In this document: piece after piece, positions 38,511 through 49,137 of the stretch
Position numbering within the stretch: the stretch's first letter is position 1
How the letters are laid out: each line of letters opens with the position of its first letter
Assembly (NCBI GenBank): GCA_024206335.1
Contig: JAAGZL010000730.1
Location: 30,675 to 94,674, forward strand
DNA: 64,000 bases
Reading direction: 5' to 3'
From: Gammaproteobacteria bacterium
GTDB lineage: Bacteria; Pseudomonadota; Gammaproteobacteria; Chromatiales; Chromatiaceae
Made by a program: the position numbers and the translations under genes
The notes under the pieces: generated by a model
Told to the model about the DNA's origin: nothing
Databases searched by the model: none
What the model saw: the letters and a program-made list of their open reading frames with translations, nothing else

Positions 38511-39649
38511 GATCCAGCCTTCTGCCCTTCACTGTTCATGTGCCGCTGTTCTAGCAACATGCGTAGTGATTTGGTTATATCTGGCAGTGGTGGTTGTACC
38601 TGTAACCCCTTGAGGTCTTTAATTCCAGCCTGCATGGTCTTGGTCATTGTCAGCTTCTGGTCAAAAAACTCCGCTACCCAGGTCGCCGCCCGTTCCAGAC
38701 TGGAGTCATATAAAATTTGGTCCCGCCGCAGTAGCGCCAGACGTGCGGCCTCTAGTTGCAAACGTAGATTCTGATAAAGGAAAAACTGCTGCTCTGGCCC
38801 TAACCTGGCGGTGAGTGGGCGGTCACTCTTACGGATCACCATCAGGGATTTGAACCCCTCCCAGCCATCATGCAAAACGGCATCAATGGTGAACTCCTTG
38901 GGGTTTTCATCCTTACCCTGTGACTTCGTGCTGACAACTGGTCCTGAGTGTGGCAACTTCAGTTTTTCCACCTGAGAGATCAGGCCTGAGAGCTTTGCAG
39001 CATGCCCGGCCAGATCCAGCACCTTGATCGCTTGTAGCTGCGCCATCTCGCTCGCTAGCACCTCTCTAACTCCGTTCCATGCTGGGTCACCGGAATCCCG
39101 CAGCCGTTCGTCTGCCGTATTCATGGCAACCAGGGCGGTAGCGGCATCTCCCTCCAGTTGCAGCCGATGATTAGCAATCCGCATCAGATACTCCGCCTCG
39201 GATATAATCCACTGGGTGCTACTGCGACCAATGCGTCGAAACACCCCATCTAGAGAGTCTTTCATCTCAACGCCCTGCTGCAGCAGCCGGGCACGCTCCT
39301 GTTTCAGCATCTCATCCAGTGCGGAAAAGGCGGCCTGCTGAGCGGCGATGGTCTTGCCAGACTTATCCAGTCGCCCCTTGGCCTCCAGCTGTCTCTCTTT
39401 GAGCTCCACCACAGCCTGTCCCTTCAACTGCATGGTGTGTTTGAGCTCAGCCCATTTTGTATAACCCAGGCCAACACCCCCAAGTGCCACCACCAGCGCC
39501 AGTAGCGCAATAATCAGCGGTAGTCTGGATCCCTCCGGCTGAGCATCCTGCTCCGCTCTGGGCTCGGTCTGTTCTTCTGGGGTGGGCACTATCTCTTCAG
39601 CTGGCTCCGAGGTGGTGGGATCGAGTTCCTGTTTCTTTGTTTCGTTCAT
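38507..39649 (-). CDS. hemX: HemX-type membrane protein
   Basis: This protein (380 aa from ATG at 39649; the previous codon is also ATG) has an acidic, proline-rich N-terminal tail, one membrane segment near residues 45-66 (LPLIIALLALVVALGGVGLGYTKW) and a helical periplasmic domain with SEAEYLMRIANHRLQLEGDAATALVAM. That is the HemX layout. Despite older naming as a uroporphyrin methyltransferase, catalytic residues are not seen. It lies between hemD and hemY. Confidence 0.9.
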   Translation of the reverse strand: MNETKKQELDPTTSEPAEEIVPTPEEQTEPRAEQDAQPEGSRLPLIIALLALVVALGGVGLGYTKWAELKHTMQLKGQAVVELKERQLEAKGRLDKSGKTIAAQQAAFSALDEMLKQERARLLQQGVEMKDSLDGVFRRIGRSSTQWIISEAEYLMRIANHRLQLEGDAATALVAMNTADERLRDSGDPAWNGVREVLASEMAQLQAIKVLDLAGHAAKLSGLISQVEKLKLPHSGPVVSTKSQGKDENPKEFTIDAVLHDGWEGFKSLMVIRKSDRPLTARLGPEQQFFLYQNLRLQLEAARLALLRRDQILYDSSLERAATWVAEFFDQKLTMTKTMQAGIKDLKGLQVQPPLPDITKSLRMLLEQRHMNSEGQKAGS

Positions 39650-39688
39650 CATTTTTTCCAAGGACGGTATATAAGGCCTAGTGTAGCG

Positions 39689-40471
39689 TCATGCCGATCT
39701 ATTACCAATATCTTCTGCCCAGTTACAGATTGATCTCAGCAACCCCTGATCAGATGCCTCAGGGGCCACCACCGTATGATTACAACCCAGCACCCGGGCT
39801 TGGGCTTGGATGCGCTCACTCACCACTACCAGTGGAGTTTGGCATAATAGGGAGTGACCCCGCTCTCCCAGCATTCGGGAGAGATTATCCAGGATCTCAC
39901 AGCTGGTAACGGTTACTATCTGCACTTGTTCGTACCAGGTGGATAACAGGGGCGTGGTATCTGCCGTTACCTGCTGCCGGGTATACACCTCCACGTACTC
40001 CACCTCGGCCCCACGCTCCCGCAGGGTATCTCCCAATAGGGAACGTCCACCATTGCCACGCAGGATGAAAATGCGCTTGCCTGCTACCCGGGTCAGTTGC
40101 GGTAGCTCCAGCAGTGCCTCACTGTCAAACTGCTGCTGGGGCAGAATATCCACCGTAATCCCCATCTCTGCCAGGACCCTGGCGCTGCCCTTACCCACCG
40201 CAGCAACGGGCAACCCCGGGGGCAGGCCATACTCTCCCAGAAGTGCAAACCCGTAACGCACCGCGTTGGGACTAACAAAGATGACCAGATCACACTCCGG
40301 CATCTGCCGCAGCAACGCCCTGGCCCTCACCGGGTCTTCAGGACCATCTATGGTGATGGTGGGAAAAGAAATAGTGCTCCCGCCCCGGTCGGAGATCAGA
40401 TCACACAGCGCCTCTGCCTGTCCACGGGGGCGGGTAATGAGAACGCCGATGCCGGTGAGATCACAACTCAC
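39689..40471 (-). CDS. hemD: Uroporphyrinogen-III synthase
   Basis: HemD (260 aa) closes hydroxymethylbilane with inversion of ring D to make uroporphyrinogen III. The sequence is loosely conserved across the family, but GVLITRPRGQAEALCDLI at the start, VAAVGKGSARVLAEMGI in the middle and the two-lobed length identify it. The start is GTG at 40471. It is between hemC and hemX. Confidence 0.92.
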   Translation of the reverse strand: MSCDLTGIGVLITRPRGQAEALCDLISDRGGSTISFPTITIDGPEDPVRARALLRQMPECDLVIFVSPNAVRYGFALLGEYGLPPGLPVAAVGKGSARVLAEMGITVDILPQQQFDSEALLELPQLTRVAGKRIFILRGNGGRSLLGDTLRERGAEVEYVEVYTRQQVTADTTPLLSTWYEQVQIVTVTSCEILDNLSRMLGERGHSLLCQTPLVVVSERIQAQARVLGCNHTVVAPEASDQGLLRSICNWAEDIGNRSA

Positions 40472-40517
40472 TGGGCAGGGTCCGGTATGAGTGGTGTTAG
40501 ATTCATGAATTCGATAT

Positions 40518-41447
40518 CTACTTTTCGTACAGGGCCTTCAGGATGGGCTCTGCCCCATTGGCCAGTAACTCATTCGCCAGTGCCACACCCATGGCCTCTG
40601 CGTCCTGGTGGGCGCCTCGAGTCTCGGCCCGGATGATATGGCTGCCGTCTGGCTCTCCCACCAGTCCGCGCAGATAGAGTTCATCTCCCTGCAGGATGGC
40701 ATAACCGGCAATGGGGACCTGACAGCCGCCCATCAGACGATGATTCATGGCCCGTTCGGCCGAAACGCACAGCGCCGTTTCGGCATGGCGCAACGGCCCC
40801 AGCAGGGCATTGACCCGGGCATTATCTACTCGGCATTCGATACCCACCGCACCCTGTCCGATGGCAGGCAGACTCTGTTCCGGCTCGATGAAGCCGGCAA
40901 TGCGCTGCCCAAATCCCAGTCGAATGAGGCCGGCCGAGGCCAGGATGATGGCATCAAACTCCCCCTCATCCAACTTACGCAGACGGGTGTTCACATTGCC
41001 GCGCAGGGGGGCAATCTTCAGATCGGGACGCCTCTCCCGCAGCTGGCACTCACGGCGCAGGCTGGAGGTGCCCACGGTGGCCCCTTGCGGCAGCCCATCC
41101 AGACCCTGGAAGTTGTTGGAGACGAAGGCATCTCTGGGATCCTCCCGCTGCATAATCACCGGCAGGTGCAACCCCTCTGGCAGTTCCACCGGTACATCCT
41201 TCATGGAGTGCACCGCGATATCGGCACTACCCGCCAGCATGCCCTGCTCCAGCTCCTTCACAAACAGACCCTTGCCCCCGATCTTGGCCAGTGGGGTATC
41301 CAGTATCTTGTCACCCTGGGTGCTCATACCCAAGATCTCCACCTGGAGGCCAGGGTGGGTCTTTTTCAGTTCGGCGGCAACATGCTCCGCCTGCCACATG
41401 GCCAGGGGTGATTTTCTGGTTGCAATACGTACTGTTTGGTCACTCAT
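40518..41447 (-). CDS. hemC: Hydroxymethylbilane synthase (porphobilinogen deaminase)
   Basis: HemC (309 aa) polymerises four porphobilinogens into hydroxymethylbilane. It begins with [18 protein letters not shown], has the catalytic Asp in [11 protein letters not shown], the [13 protein letters not shown] basic stretch, and the cofactor-attachment cysteine in [12 protein letters not shown] near residue 243. Length is standard. algR ends 111 nt upstream on the same strand, as in Pseudomonas. Confidence 0.97.
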   Translation of the reverse strand: MSDQTVRIATRKSPLAMWQAEHVAAELKKTHPGLQVEILGMSTQGDKILDTPLAKIGGKGLFVKELEQGMLAGSADIAVHSMKDVPVELPEGLHLPVIMQREDPRDAFVSNNFQGLDGLPQGATVGTSSLRRECQLRERRPDLKIAPLRGNVNTRLRKLDEGEFDAIILASAGLIRLGFGQRIAGFIEPEQSLPAIGQGAVGIECRVDNARVNALLGPLRHAETALCVSAERAMNHRLMGGCQVPIAGYAILQGDELYLRGLVGEPDGSHIIRAETRGAHQDAEAMGVALANELLANGAEPILKALYEK

Positions 41448-41558
41448 ATAGAAAGATCCGGCTGAAAAGGGTGAATGCTAAATGCTTGCTGGCTGGGTGG
41501 CAAATCCAGAGGCCAGTTTTTTGCGGTTAATTCTTTATTTCTAGGTATATGCAAAAAA

Positions 41559-42290
41559 TTACCCCCCTTTCAGCCAACGCCGAACCTCAGGCAGATGGCG
41601 GCGACTCACCTCCAGTCGATCATCGATATCCCGAAAGTAGACCTGAAAGTGTCCATCAGGCCGTTTTTCCAGGCCGCTCAACCAGCCCTTAGCCGCTAGG
41701 GCATTACGATGAATGCGCAAAAAACTCTCTCCCATCTGCTGTTCCAGGGTCTTCAATGACTCCTCCAGCAGGGCCTCTCCATCCCGATGTCTGGCAATCA
41801 CATACTTCTGCTCGGCACGGAAGAAGTAGACCTCATCTGCCGGGATACGCAACACGCCGCCCCTAAAGCTGGAATAGACATACGCCGTTGTATTCCCCTT
41901 CAATTCGTCCAGTGCCTGGATTTGTACCCGACTCAGGGCCTGGGCTCGGCCTAGCGCCAGTTCCAGGCGCTCCTTCCGTACTGGTTTGAGCAGGTAGTCC
42001 ACGGCGTTGCGGTCAAAGGCCTCCAGGGCATGTTCCTCATAGGCGGTAACAAAAATAACCGCTGGGGGTGGATCATTGCGCATGATACGGGCCGCCGCCT
42101 CAAGACCGTTTATGCCTGGCATTCTTATATCCATTAGCACCAGATCGATCTCCAGGGCAGTGCACATCTCAACTGCCTCGGCCCCGCTGGCCGCCTGGGC
42201 AACGACCGTATAAGGTGAGCCAATCTTTTCCACCAACTGCATCAGGCGTTCCCGGCCCAGCTGCTCATCATCTACGATTAGTATCTTCAT
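41559..42290 (-). CDS. algR: LytTR response regulator AlgR
   Basis: AlgR (243 aa) is a response regulator with an N-terminal receiver (KILIVDDE, phosphoacceptor Asp in LVLMDIRMPG near residue 54, Lys in YLLKPV) and a C-terminal LytTR DNA-binding domain (VYFFRAEQKYVIARH, FLRIHRNALA). ATG at 42290 overlaps the algZ stop (ATGA). In Pseudomonas AlgR controls twitching motility and alginate; here the targets are unknown. Gene order argH-algZ-algR-hemC-hemD is conserved. Confidence 0.92.
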   Translation of the reverse strand: MKILIVDDEQLGRERLMQLVEKIGSPYTVVAQAASGAEAVEMCTALEIDLVLMDIRMPGINGLEAAARIMRNDPPPAVIFVTAYEEHALEAFDRNAVDYLLKPVRKERLELALGRAQALSRVQIQALDELKGNTTAYVYSSFRGGVLRIPADEVYFFRAEQKYVIARHRDGEALLEESLKTLEQQMGESFLRIHRNALAAKGWLSGLEKRPDGHFQVYFRDIDDRLEVSRRHLPEVRRWLKGG

Positions 42291-43351
42291 GTGAGTTCGA
42301 TCCATGGGTGCGGGAGGAACAGGCGCACCTGGTAGCTATCATCCACCTCGCTTTGGGTAAGACCGGCTTGCCCCTGATAACAGCTCTGCAGCCGCTGGCG
42401 GATATTCTCCATGGCCATCTGATTGCCACTGCTGTGTCTTTTGCTGGTTTCTGGTGGCTGACTGTTGCGGATTGAGATATTCACTCGATGGCGTCGATAC
42501 CGCCCTACAATCTCGATGGCCCCGCCCCCTGGTGTCGGTTCAATACCGTGATAGACCGCATTCTCCAGTAGTGGCTGCAACATAAGGGCCGGCATCTTCG
42601 CCTCCAGAGGAAGTTCATCCAGATCCCAGGTCACCTGCAGCCGCTCCCCAAGACGCTGGCCCTCTATGCGCAGGTAGCCCCGTGCCAACTCCAGCTCATT
42701 ACCCAAAGTGGAGAGGTTCCTGGCATCAGACAGACTGGCGCGAAACAGGTCAGACAGATCATGGATGGTATCTTCAGCAATCTCTGGCCTGTTGCGAATA
42801 AGACTGGCAATGGTGTTCATACTATTAAACAGGAAGTGTGGCCGGATACGTGATTGCAGGGATTGGAGATGGGCCTGGGATTCTGCAACCACCTGCTGCC
42901 GCCATAAAAACTGCAGGTAGATATAGCGCAACATCAGGGCTGCAACTATGGCACTGATCAACATATTCTTTAGTAGAAATAACCAATAGACACTACTGTG
43001 ATTGTGCAGCTCCAAAACATAGGCAGATAATGCGCTGACCCCAAAGGTGATCAGTAGTATCAGCAACAACAACAGTATGCCCACCAACCAATTTGGCAAC
43101 TGGCTCAGATATGGTCGCAGGAGACAGATACAGGCGGCCCAGGTCAGGGCAACCCATTGAATAAACAGAGAGTAGAGACTGAGACTGGATGAGAAACCTG
43201 CACCCATCCCACTGCTGTTCAATGTCAGCACCAGAGCTAAAAGCTGGGCTGTGATAACCACGGCAAACACCGCTTGAACATTGCAGAAATTGGGCAGGAA
43301 ACAGCTGTCTCCTACGCTTGTGGTTGACAGTGCTTTAGAGTTCTCTGGCAT
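42287..43351 (-). CDS. algZ: Sensor histidine kinase AlgZ (FimS)
   Basis: This 354-aa protein is the partner kinase of AlgR. The N-terminal half has several membrane segments between residues 25 and 155. The His_kinase-type transmitter (LytS/YehU class) follows, with the RIRPHFLFNSMNTIASLIR motif near residue 190 and the ATP-binding end (PALMLQPLLENAVYHGI). It lacks a classical periplasmic sensor. It is translationally coupled to algR and divergent from argH. Confidence 0.9.
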   Translation of the reverse strand: MPENSKALSTTSVGDSCFLPNFCNVQAVFAVVITAQLLALVLTLNSSGMGAGFSSSLSLYSLFIQWVALTWAACICLLRPYLSQLPNWLVGILLLLLILLITFGVSALSAYVLELHNHSSVYWLFLLKNMLISAIVAALMLRYIYLQFLWRQQVVAESQAHLQSLQSRIRPHFLFNSMNTIASLIRNRPEIAEDTIHDLSDLFRASLSDARNLSTLGNELELARGYLRIEGQRLGERLQVTWDLDELPLEAKMPALMLQPLLENAVYHGIEPTPGGGAIEIVGRYRRHRVNISIRNSQPPETSKRHSSGNQMAMENIRQRLQSCYQGQAGLTQSEVDDSYQVRLFLPHPWIELT

Positions 43352-43369
43352 ATTTTCATTTCCATAGCA

Positions 43370-43397
43370 TTGGGTGTCTCACCTTTCCTGTTATAAT
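43370..43397 (+). promoter_or_regulatory. Candidate argH promoter
   Basis: TTGGGT (43370-43375) and TATAAT (43392-43397) are 16 nt apart, 50 nt upstream of the argH start, in the divergent algZ-argH gap. The -10 is perfect and the -35 has two mismatches. Confidence 0.55.
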
Positions 43398-43447
43398 CAC
43401 ACGCTTTATGCTCTTCTGATTAACCCGCTTCAGGAAAACAATTAATA

Positions 43448-44836
43448 ATGAGTAACAAGAAACTCTGGTCCGGCCGTTTCAACCAGCCAACGGATGCCTT
43501 CGTTGAGGCCTTTACCGCATCCGTAGAGTTTGACCAAAGGCTCTACCAGTATGACATCCAGGGCTCAATTGCACACGCCAAAATGCTGGCGCAGCAGGCC
43601 ATACTCACCCAGCCGGAATGCGATGTTATTATCCTTGGCCTGGAGCAGATCCAGCAGCGCATCGAGCAGGGCGGATTTGAGTGGTCGGTGGAGCTGGAAG
43701 ATGTCCACATGAATATCGAATCGGCCCTGACCAACGCTATCGGCGATGCTGGTAAAAAACTGCATACCGGCCGCTCCCGCAACGACCAGGTGGCCACCGA
43801 CATCCGTCTCTACCTGCGGGATGAGATCGAGGTCATCCGCAGTGAGATCCTGCGTCTGCAACTGGCACTGCTGGATATGGCAGAGAGCGAGGCCGAGACC
43901 ATCCTGCCCGGATTTACCCACCTGCAAACGGCCCAACCCATCACCTTCGGCCACCACATGATGGCCTGGTTCGAGATGTTACAGCGTGACCGTGAACGTC
44001 TGGCCGACTGCAACAAGCGGGTCAACATCATGCCACTGGGTGCTGCGGCCCTGGCCGGCACCACCTACCCCATCGACCGCAACTATACTGCACAGCTTCT
44101 TGGCTTTGAACGCCCCAGTGAAAACTCGCTGGACTCGGTCAGTGACCGGGATTTTGCCATTGAGTTTAGCGCAGCTGCCGCCCTGATCATGATGCACCTG
44201 TCACGTTTTTCTGAGGAGCTGATTATCTGGTCCTCGGCCCAGTTTGGGTTTGTGGAGCTCTCTGATAGCTTCTGTACCGGCTCTTCCATCATGCCGCAGA
44301 AGAAAAATCCGGATGTGCCTGAGCTGATTCGGGGCAAAAGTGGACGCATCTTTGGCCACCTGATGTCTCTACTTACCTTGATGAAGGGACAGCCTCTGGC
44401 CTATAACAAAGACAACCAGGAAGACAAGGAGCCACTGTTCGACACCGTAGATAACCTGAAGGGGTCGCTCAAGGTATTTGCCGATATGATACCGGCCATC
44501 AGTTGCCAGCATGACGCCATGCGTAAGGCTGCCATGCAGGGATTCGCCACCGCCACCGATCTGGCAGACTATCTGGTACGCCAGGGCCTGCCATTTCGTG
44601 ATGCCCATGAGGTGGTGGGCAAGGCAGTGGCCCGTTGCGTGGAGAAGAGGTGCGATCTGGCTGATCTGGAGCTGGTTGAACTTCAGGCATTCTCTAATAT
44701 TATCAATGCCGATGTATTCGAGTGCCTGACCTTGGAAGGCTCGGTGGCTGCTCGTGATCATATTGGCGGAACTGCACCCCGCCAGGTACTTGCAGCTGTG
44801 GCCAGGGCTCGCGCCAACCTGAATGGCTCCGTTTGA
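43448..44836 (+). CDS. argH: Argininosuccinate lyase
   Basis: ArgH (462 aa) splits argininosuccinate to arginine and fumarate, the last step of arginine synthesis. It begins [23 protein letters not shown], has [18 protein letters not shown] near residue 105, [17 protein letters not shown] with the catalytic His, and the signature [12 protein letters not shown] near residue 278. Full length and typical. It is divergent from algZ. Confidence 0.97.
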   Translation: MSNKKLWSGRFNQPTDAFVEAFTASVEFDQRLYQYDIQGSIAHAKMLAQQAILTQPECDVIILGLEQIQQRIEQGGFEWSVELEDVHMNIESALTNAIGDAGKKLHTGRSRNDQVATDIRLYLRDEIEVIRSEILRLQLALLDMAESEAETILPGFTHLQTAQPITFGHHMMAWFEMLQRDRERLADCNKRVNIMPLGAAALAGTTYPIDRNYTAQLLGFERPSENSLDSVSDRDFAIEFSAAAALIMMHLSRFSEELIIWSSAQFGFVELSDSFCTGSSIMPQKKNPDVPELIRGKSGRIFGHLMSLLTLMKGQPLAYNKDNQEDKEPLFDTVDNLKGSLKVFADMIPAISCQHDAMRKAAMQGFATATDLADYLVRQGLPFRDAHEVVGKAVARCVEKRCDLADLELVELQAFSNIINADVFECLTLEGSVAARDHIGGTAPRQVLAAVARARANLNGSV

Positions 44837-45054
44837 GGCTGGTCAGATTAAAGAATTTTGTTCCGCCTGCCGCTCTATCCATACAGGTCCTGGATAGACC
44901 TAGCCGGAATTTCTCAGGGAAGATAGTGAGGGCAGAGTAACATTTGTCTTCCCGTATCTGTATTGTCTGGTGGCAGCAGCACTCCCGCTGCCAAAAACCT
45001 CCGCATTTACTGGTGGTTGATTTTGTACAAATAATTATAGAGCTGGAGAAGTGA

Positions 45055-45894
45055 ATGATGACGGAAAATGCCAACGCCCTTTCCACTGATGCCTGGTTTA
45101 ACAGCTGCCCGGCTGGACTACTGATTCTGGACCTGGACGAACAGGTAGTGGCCATCAATTCCTCCCTGTGCAATATGCTTAAACAGGACCCCGATGGTCT
45201 GATCGGATGCGGCAGGGAAGAGATGCCGTCCCCTGAGCTTCAGGGGCTGTTTCATCCAGATGGACGCCTACAGCTGTATATTCGTGGCATCCTCTCCTGT
45301 CAGCTCAAGATTCAGACCCAGGAGATCCCTGACACAAATGGCATGACTCTGCGCTGTTTTACCGATATTAGCGAATATGAGACCCTTAGAGAGGAGAGTG
45401 CTAAGCTGCGGCTTCAGGTTGAAGAACTCACTCTCACTGATGAACTTACCGGCCTGGCCAATAAACAGGCATTCCACCGGGTGTTAAGTGCCCAGGTAAC
45501 TAGGAGCCGGCGTTATACCAATCCTCTCTGTCTTGCGGTGGTGGAGATCGAGGCACGGGTCGGCAACCAGGCACTCTCCCAGGAGGTGGTGCTTGCGGTC
45601 AGTCGCTATCTACGTGATCGTCTGCGCTGGGTGGATCTCATTGCACGTTGGAGCGATGACCAATTTCTGCTGATTCTACCTGAGACCAAGCTCCAGGATG
45701 GAAGCATTCTGCTGAACAAGGTCAAAGATGATTTCATCGATACCAGGCTACCGGAAGAGATTGCACATCTGACGGTACACCTGCAGATTGGACTGGCCGA
45801 GTGGCAAAAGGGCAATGATGTACGCATACTTATGACACGCTCTATGGAAGCCTTGGCTGAGGCAAAAGAGGCCAATACCAACCTGATCCCTTAA
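45055..45894 (+). CDS. PAS domain protein with degenerate GGDEF domain
   Basis: The 279-aa protein has an N-terminal PAS-like sensor (residues 12-110), a short coiled coil (110-127) and a GGDEF-type fold from LTLTDELTGLANKQAFHRVL onward. The active-site loop that should read GGDEF is SDDQF at residues 200-204, so cyclic-di-GMP synthesis is unlikely; it may bind nucleotide or act through contacts. ATG at 45055 or 45058 may start. It precedes cyaA by 13 nt, hinting that it could act on cAMP synthesis, which is inference from position. Confidence 0.82.
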   Translation: MMTENANALSTDAWFNSCPAGLLILDLDEQVVAINSSLCNMLKQDPDGLIGCGREEMPSPELQGLFHPDGRLQLYIRGILSCQLKIQTQEIPDTNGMTLRCFTDISEYETLREESAKLRLQVEELTLTDELTGLANKQAFHRVLSAQVTRSRRYTNPLCLAVVEIEARVGNQALSQEVVLAVSRYLRDRLRWVDLIARWSDDQFLLILPETKLQDGSILLNKVKDDFIDTRLPEEIAHLTVHLQIGLAEWQKGNDVRILMTRSMEALAEAKEANTNLIP

Positions 45895-45907
45895 TGGATA
45901 TCTGCCA

Positions 45908-48748
45908 ATGGCAAGGGCAGTCAACTTTTCGGATGGCATCGGGCGCAAGGAGTTGCAACTGGTGCGGCGGCGTTTTCGTGGCCTGCAGCGTGAGCGGATA
46001 TATCGGATTGAAGCAGGGCTCAGCCCCAACCAGCGCGATTTCGTAAATCTGCTGCCCCTGCTGTTTCATATTAATCATCCGGTGCTACCAGGATTCATTG
46101 GTAGCGATACACCAGCTGGAATCTCGGACTACACCCCATCCCAGGCCATTTTGAGTACTGCCCGCAAACAGGGGCGCAGCTTTAAATATAAAAAACGGAT
46201 GCGCCGTCACTACTTGATACACGGCCTCTACCTCATGGGCAGCATCGGCAGCATCGCCCACACCAGTGGTAGTGATTTTGATGTGTGGCTGTGCCATGAC
46301 CAGCAACTTAACCCCAACCAGCTAAAAGCGCTCCAGGAAAAGGTAAATCATCTGGAGAAATGGGCTGCAGAACTGGGGCTTGAGGTGCATATATTTCTCA
46401 TGAATGTGGAGACCTTCCGCCGCGGGGATCGCGAGGCTATCTCCCATGAGAGCAGCGGTTCCACTCAGAAACAGCTGTTATTGGAAGAGTTCTACCGCAC
46501 CGGCATCCTGCTGGCAGGACGGTATCCCCTGTGGTGGCTGGTACCACCCGACCAAGAGCAGAACTATACTCAGTACACCTCCATGCTGCTGCATAAGCGA
46601 TTTGTAGACCCCATGGACTGCCTGGATTTTGGTGGCCTGGAACAGACCCCGGCAGATGAGTTTTTTGGTGCGGCACGCTGGCAGCTGTATAAGGGCATTG
46701 AGTCACCCTACAAGAGCATGCTCAAACTGCTCCTGGTGGAGGCATACTCCCGAGACTATCCGGAGATCCGCTGGCTGTGCCAGGAGGCAAAGGCGACCAT
46801 ATACTCCGGGACGTTGGATCTGGATGCCATCGACCCATACATACTGATGTATCAACGGGTGGACCAATACCTGCAGGTGCGGGAAGAGCGGGAGCGCCTG
46901 GAGCTGGCACGCCGTTGTTTCTATTTCAAGACCGAGCAATCTCTCAGCAAAAGATCCCGAGGTAAACAACAGCTGTGGCAACGGGAGCTGATGCAATCGG
47001 TGGTGGGCTCCTGGGGCTGGAGCAAAAAAAAGATCTCCCAACTTGATTCCCGCCATGATTGGAAGATCGATCAGGTCTTGAAAGAACGTAATAAACTGGT
47101 ACGGGAACTGACCAACAGTTATCACATGCTCACCGAGTTTTCCCGCACCTATGCCGCATCCGGACAGATTGATCCGGATGAGCTTAGCCTGCTGGGGCGC
47201 AAGCTGTATACCGCACTGGAGCGACAGCCAGGCAAGGTGGATAGTATTAATCCGGGTATCTCAAAGAATCTGATTGAGGAGAACCTGTCGCTTCATTGCA
47301 TTGAGACAATAGATGGGGCTGATGGTTGGATCCTCTACTGCGGTGAGGTTGATGAGCAGGACATTGAGAGTAGCATTCCAATAAAAAAGACTGCCAGTCT
47401 GATTGAGATATTGTCTTGGATTAAGGTCAACGAACTTGCAGACCGAAATACGGTGATTTCCCTCTACCCCGAGAGCTGTCCCGTATCCCAAAAGGAGCTG
47501 CGTTCCCTGCTGAACGGCCTGCACAAACAACGCCATACCCTGCATCCTGGCAACGTCCCCCTGTCCGCCCTGACCGGTCCAGCCTATGCAAAGGCTTGCA
47601 CCATATTCGTGAATACTGGTATCGACCCTCTGGCCCATCTTTCCAAGGCTGGCAAACAGCTGACTAGTGATCGCTCAGATGCACTCAGTTTTGGCTCCCG
47701 TCACACCTCACTTGTCTGCTGCCTGGAACAGCTGATCATTACCAGTTGGGGCGAAATCTTGATCACTCATCACCAGGCGACCACTGGTCTGGCAGAGAGT
47801 ATCTGTCACTACCTGTCACTGACCTTACACCAGCACCCGGACCGACTGGCACCAAAGGTGGCTGTATTTGGCCACTCTTCAATCCGTGCCACAGCTATTG
47901 CCAAACGGGTGGAGATGCTATTTAACGATATCTGTACCAGCTTTGGCCCTGAAGGCCGGGGTCTGAACAGCCGCTACCTGTTCCAGGCAGATAATGATCA
48001 CTACCTGGTGCAGAAAGACCTGGATGGATTTTCCTATTTCAGTATCGGCCACAATCAGGAGTTGATGGATACCCTGGGCCAACCCCAGACATCCTACCGA
48101 CCGTTGGTAATAGACAGCCTTTCCCTGCAAGAGACCCCACTGCCCACCATAATGGAACAGAATGAGGAGGGATCAATCCAGGTTTTCTACTACATGGCAG
48201 GGGGGATGACATCACTCTACGTACTGGATGAACAGGGCGCACTGTTCCATCAGACCATCCCCGGCGGCAGCGAAAAACATCTGCTGGTGCAGCAACGGCG
48301 CTTCTTCGGTGACCTGCTGACTACCCGCAGCCTGCAGGGAGATGATACCGGCCTGTTGGGAGTTCTGGATACGCCAGCCTTTATCAGAGTAACCAAGGGC
48401 CGGGGCGGCAACTGGTTACTCCATCCCAGCACTCCACCCAGAGAGCAGTTTTATGAAGGGCACACCGAACTCAGACTGGTCACAGAGGGCACGGACCTTA
48501 ACCAATCCCCCCATCTGCTGCTGTGCGACAACTGTGAGTTCAGCTCCCTGGAATATGGTGATAAGGTATTTCTGGAGGCGGCAGAATACATCCTGTCCCG
48601 GAGAAAGAACAACCGTAACTATCCCATATATATAACCGGCATAGAGTTCACCCGCTCCGCATTGGAACAAAAATGGGCCACGGTTGAGCTGTTGCAGTTC
48701 AAGAAACGGCTTGAGGGGCGTCTGAACCTTGGCCTGATAAAATCCTGA
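45908..48748 (+). CDS. cyaA: Class I adenylate cyclase
   Basis: CyaA (946 aa) converts ATP to cAMP. The N-terminal catalytic half holds LYLMGSIGSIAHTSGSDFDVWLCHD near residue 115, the nucleotidyltransferase signature with its metal-binding Asps, and KRFVDPMDCLDFGGLEQTPADEFFGAARWQLYKGIESPYKSMLKLLL. The regulatory C-terminal half is less conserved (VFYYMAGGMTSLYVLDEQGALF). Size is slightly larger than the ~850-aa E. coli enzyme. It follows the PAS/GGDEF gene closely, likely one operon. A crp gene is not in the window. Confidence 0.92.
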   Translation: MARAVNFSDGIGRKELQLVRRRFRGLQRERIYRIEAGLSPNQRDFVNLLPLLFHINHPVLPGFIGSDTPAGISDYTPSQAILSTARKQGRSFKYKKRMRRHYLIHGLYLMGSIGSIAHTSGSDFDVWLCHDQQLNPNQLKALQEKVNHLEKWAAELGLEVHIFLMNVETFRRGDREAISHESSGSTQKQLLLEEFYRTGILLAGRYPLWWLVPPDQEQNYTQYTSMLLHKRFVDPMDCLDFGGLEQTPADEFFGAARWQLYKGIESPYKSMLKLLLVEAYSRDYPEIRWLCQEAKATIYSGTLDLDAIDPYILMYQRVDQYLQVREERERLELARRCFYFKTEQSLSKRSRGKQQLWQRELMQSVVGSWGWSKKKISQLDSRHDWKIDQVLKERNKLVRELTNSYHMLTEFSRTYAASGQIDPDELSLLGRKLYTALERQPGKVDSINPGISKNLIEENLSLHCIETIDGADGWILYCGEVDEQDIESSIPIKKTASLIEILSWIKVNELADRNTVISLYPESCPVSQKELRSLLNGLHKQRHTLHPGNVPLSALTGPAYAKACTIFVNTGIDPLAHLSKAGKQLTSDRSDALSFGSRHTSLVCCLEQLIITSWGEILITHHQATTGLAESICHYLSLTLHQHPDRLAPKVAVFGHSSIRATAIAKRVEMLFNDICTSFGPEGRGLNSRYLFQADNDHYLVQKDLDGFSYFSIGHNQELMDTLGQPQTSYRPLVIDSLSLQETPLPTIMEQNEEGSIQVFYYMAGGMTSLYVLDEQGALFHQTIPGGSEKHLLVQQRRFFGDLLTTRSLQGDDTGLLGVLDTPAFIRVTKGRGGNWLLHPSTPPREQFYEGHTELRLVTEGTDLNQSPHLLLCDNCEFSSLEYGDKVFLEAAEYILSRRKNNRNYPIYITGIEFTRSALEQKWATVELLQFKKRLEGRLNLGLIKS

Positions 48749-48870
48749 CTGGTAGATCACGCACTGGGAGCAAAATATCTGGCTCCATTGATTCTGGATA
48801 TTTCATTGCCATACTGTTTAAACGCCGCAGGCAGTGAGAAAAAAACCACCAGTGATTTTCTTGCAACATG

Positions 48871-49137
48871 TTACGGCAGCTGAACAGTAGCAATTTTGCC
48901 GTCATATTTATGCATTGAATCATGCGCATGAATAGTTGCTTTTTCTATACCTAGAGGCACTTCAACCCAGGAAAGACTTCTGGCGAATGGCCGCTCTTTT
49001 ACATGTGGATGATGCAAAATTCTCGTCCCCAACATCTCCCCCTTCTCATCAAGAACATCCCATTTGTTTGCATAGTGATCCCACCCTGCATCCTGGTGCA
49101 AAACAGTTACATCAAATCTGGAAAGAAAAGCGGGTCA
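48871..49137 (-). pseudogene. Truncated conserved exported protein (GWDHY family), 5' end lost
   Basis: Minus-strand frame ending at 48871 and reading FDVTVLHQDAGWDHYANKW, then LGTRILHHPHVKERPF and AHDSMHKYDGKIATVQLP. This pattern recalls a conserved small exported proteobacterial family of unknown function that normally has a signal peptide in front. Here the frame runs back directly into the stop codon of the YiiX-like gene at 49135-49137 and has no signal peptide; only a TTG could start it. It is best read as a remnant. Family recognition is from memory. Confidence 0.5.

Noticed and set aside
40608-41451. Long plus-strand frames opposite hemC
   Set aside because: Antisense shadows of hemC, whose protein is unmistakable.
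49135-49137. Stop-codon readthrough joining the YiiX protein to the GWDHY fragment
   Set aside because: Same frame, but no recoding context; simple decay or deletion is more economical.
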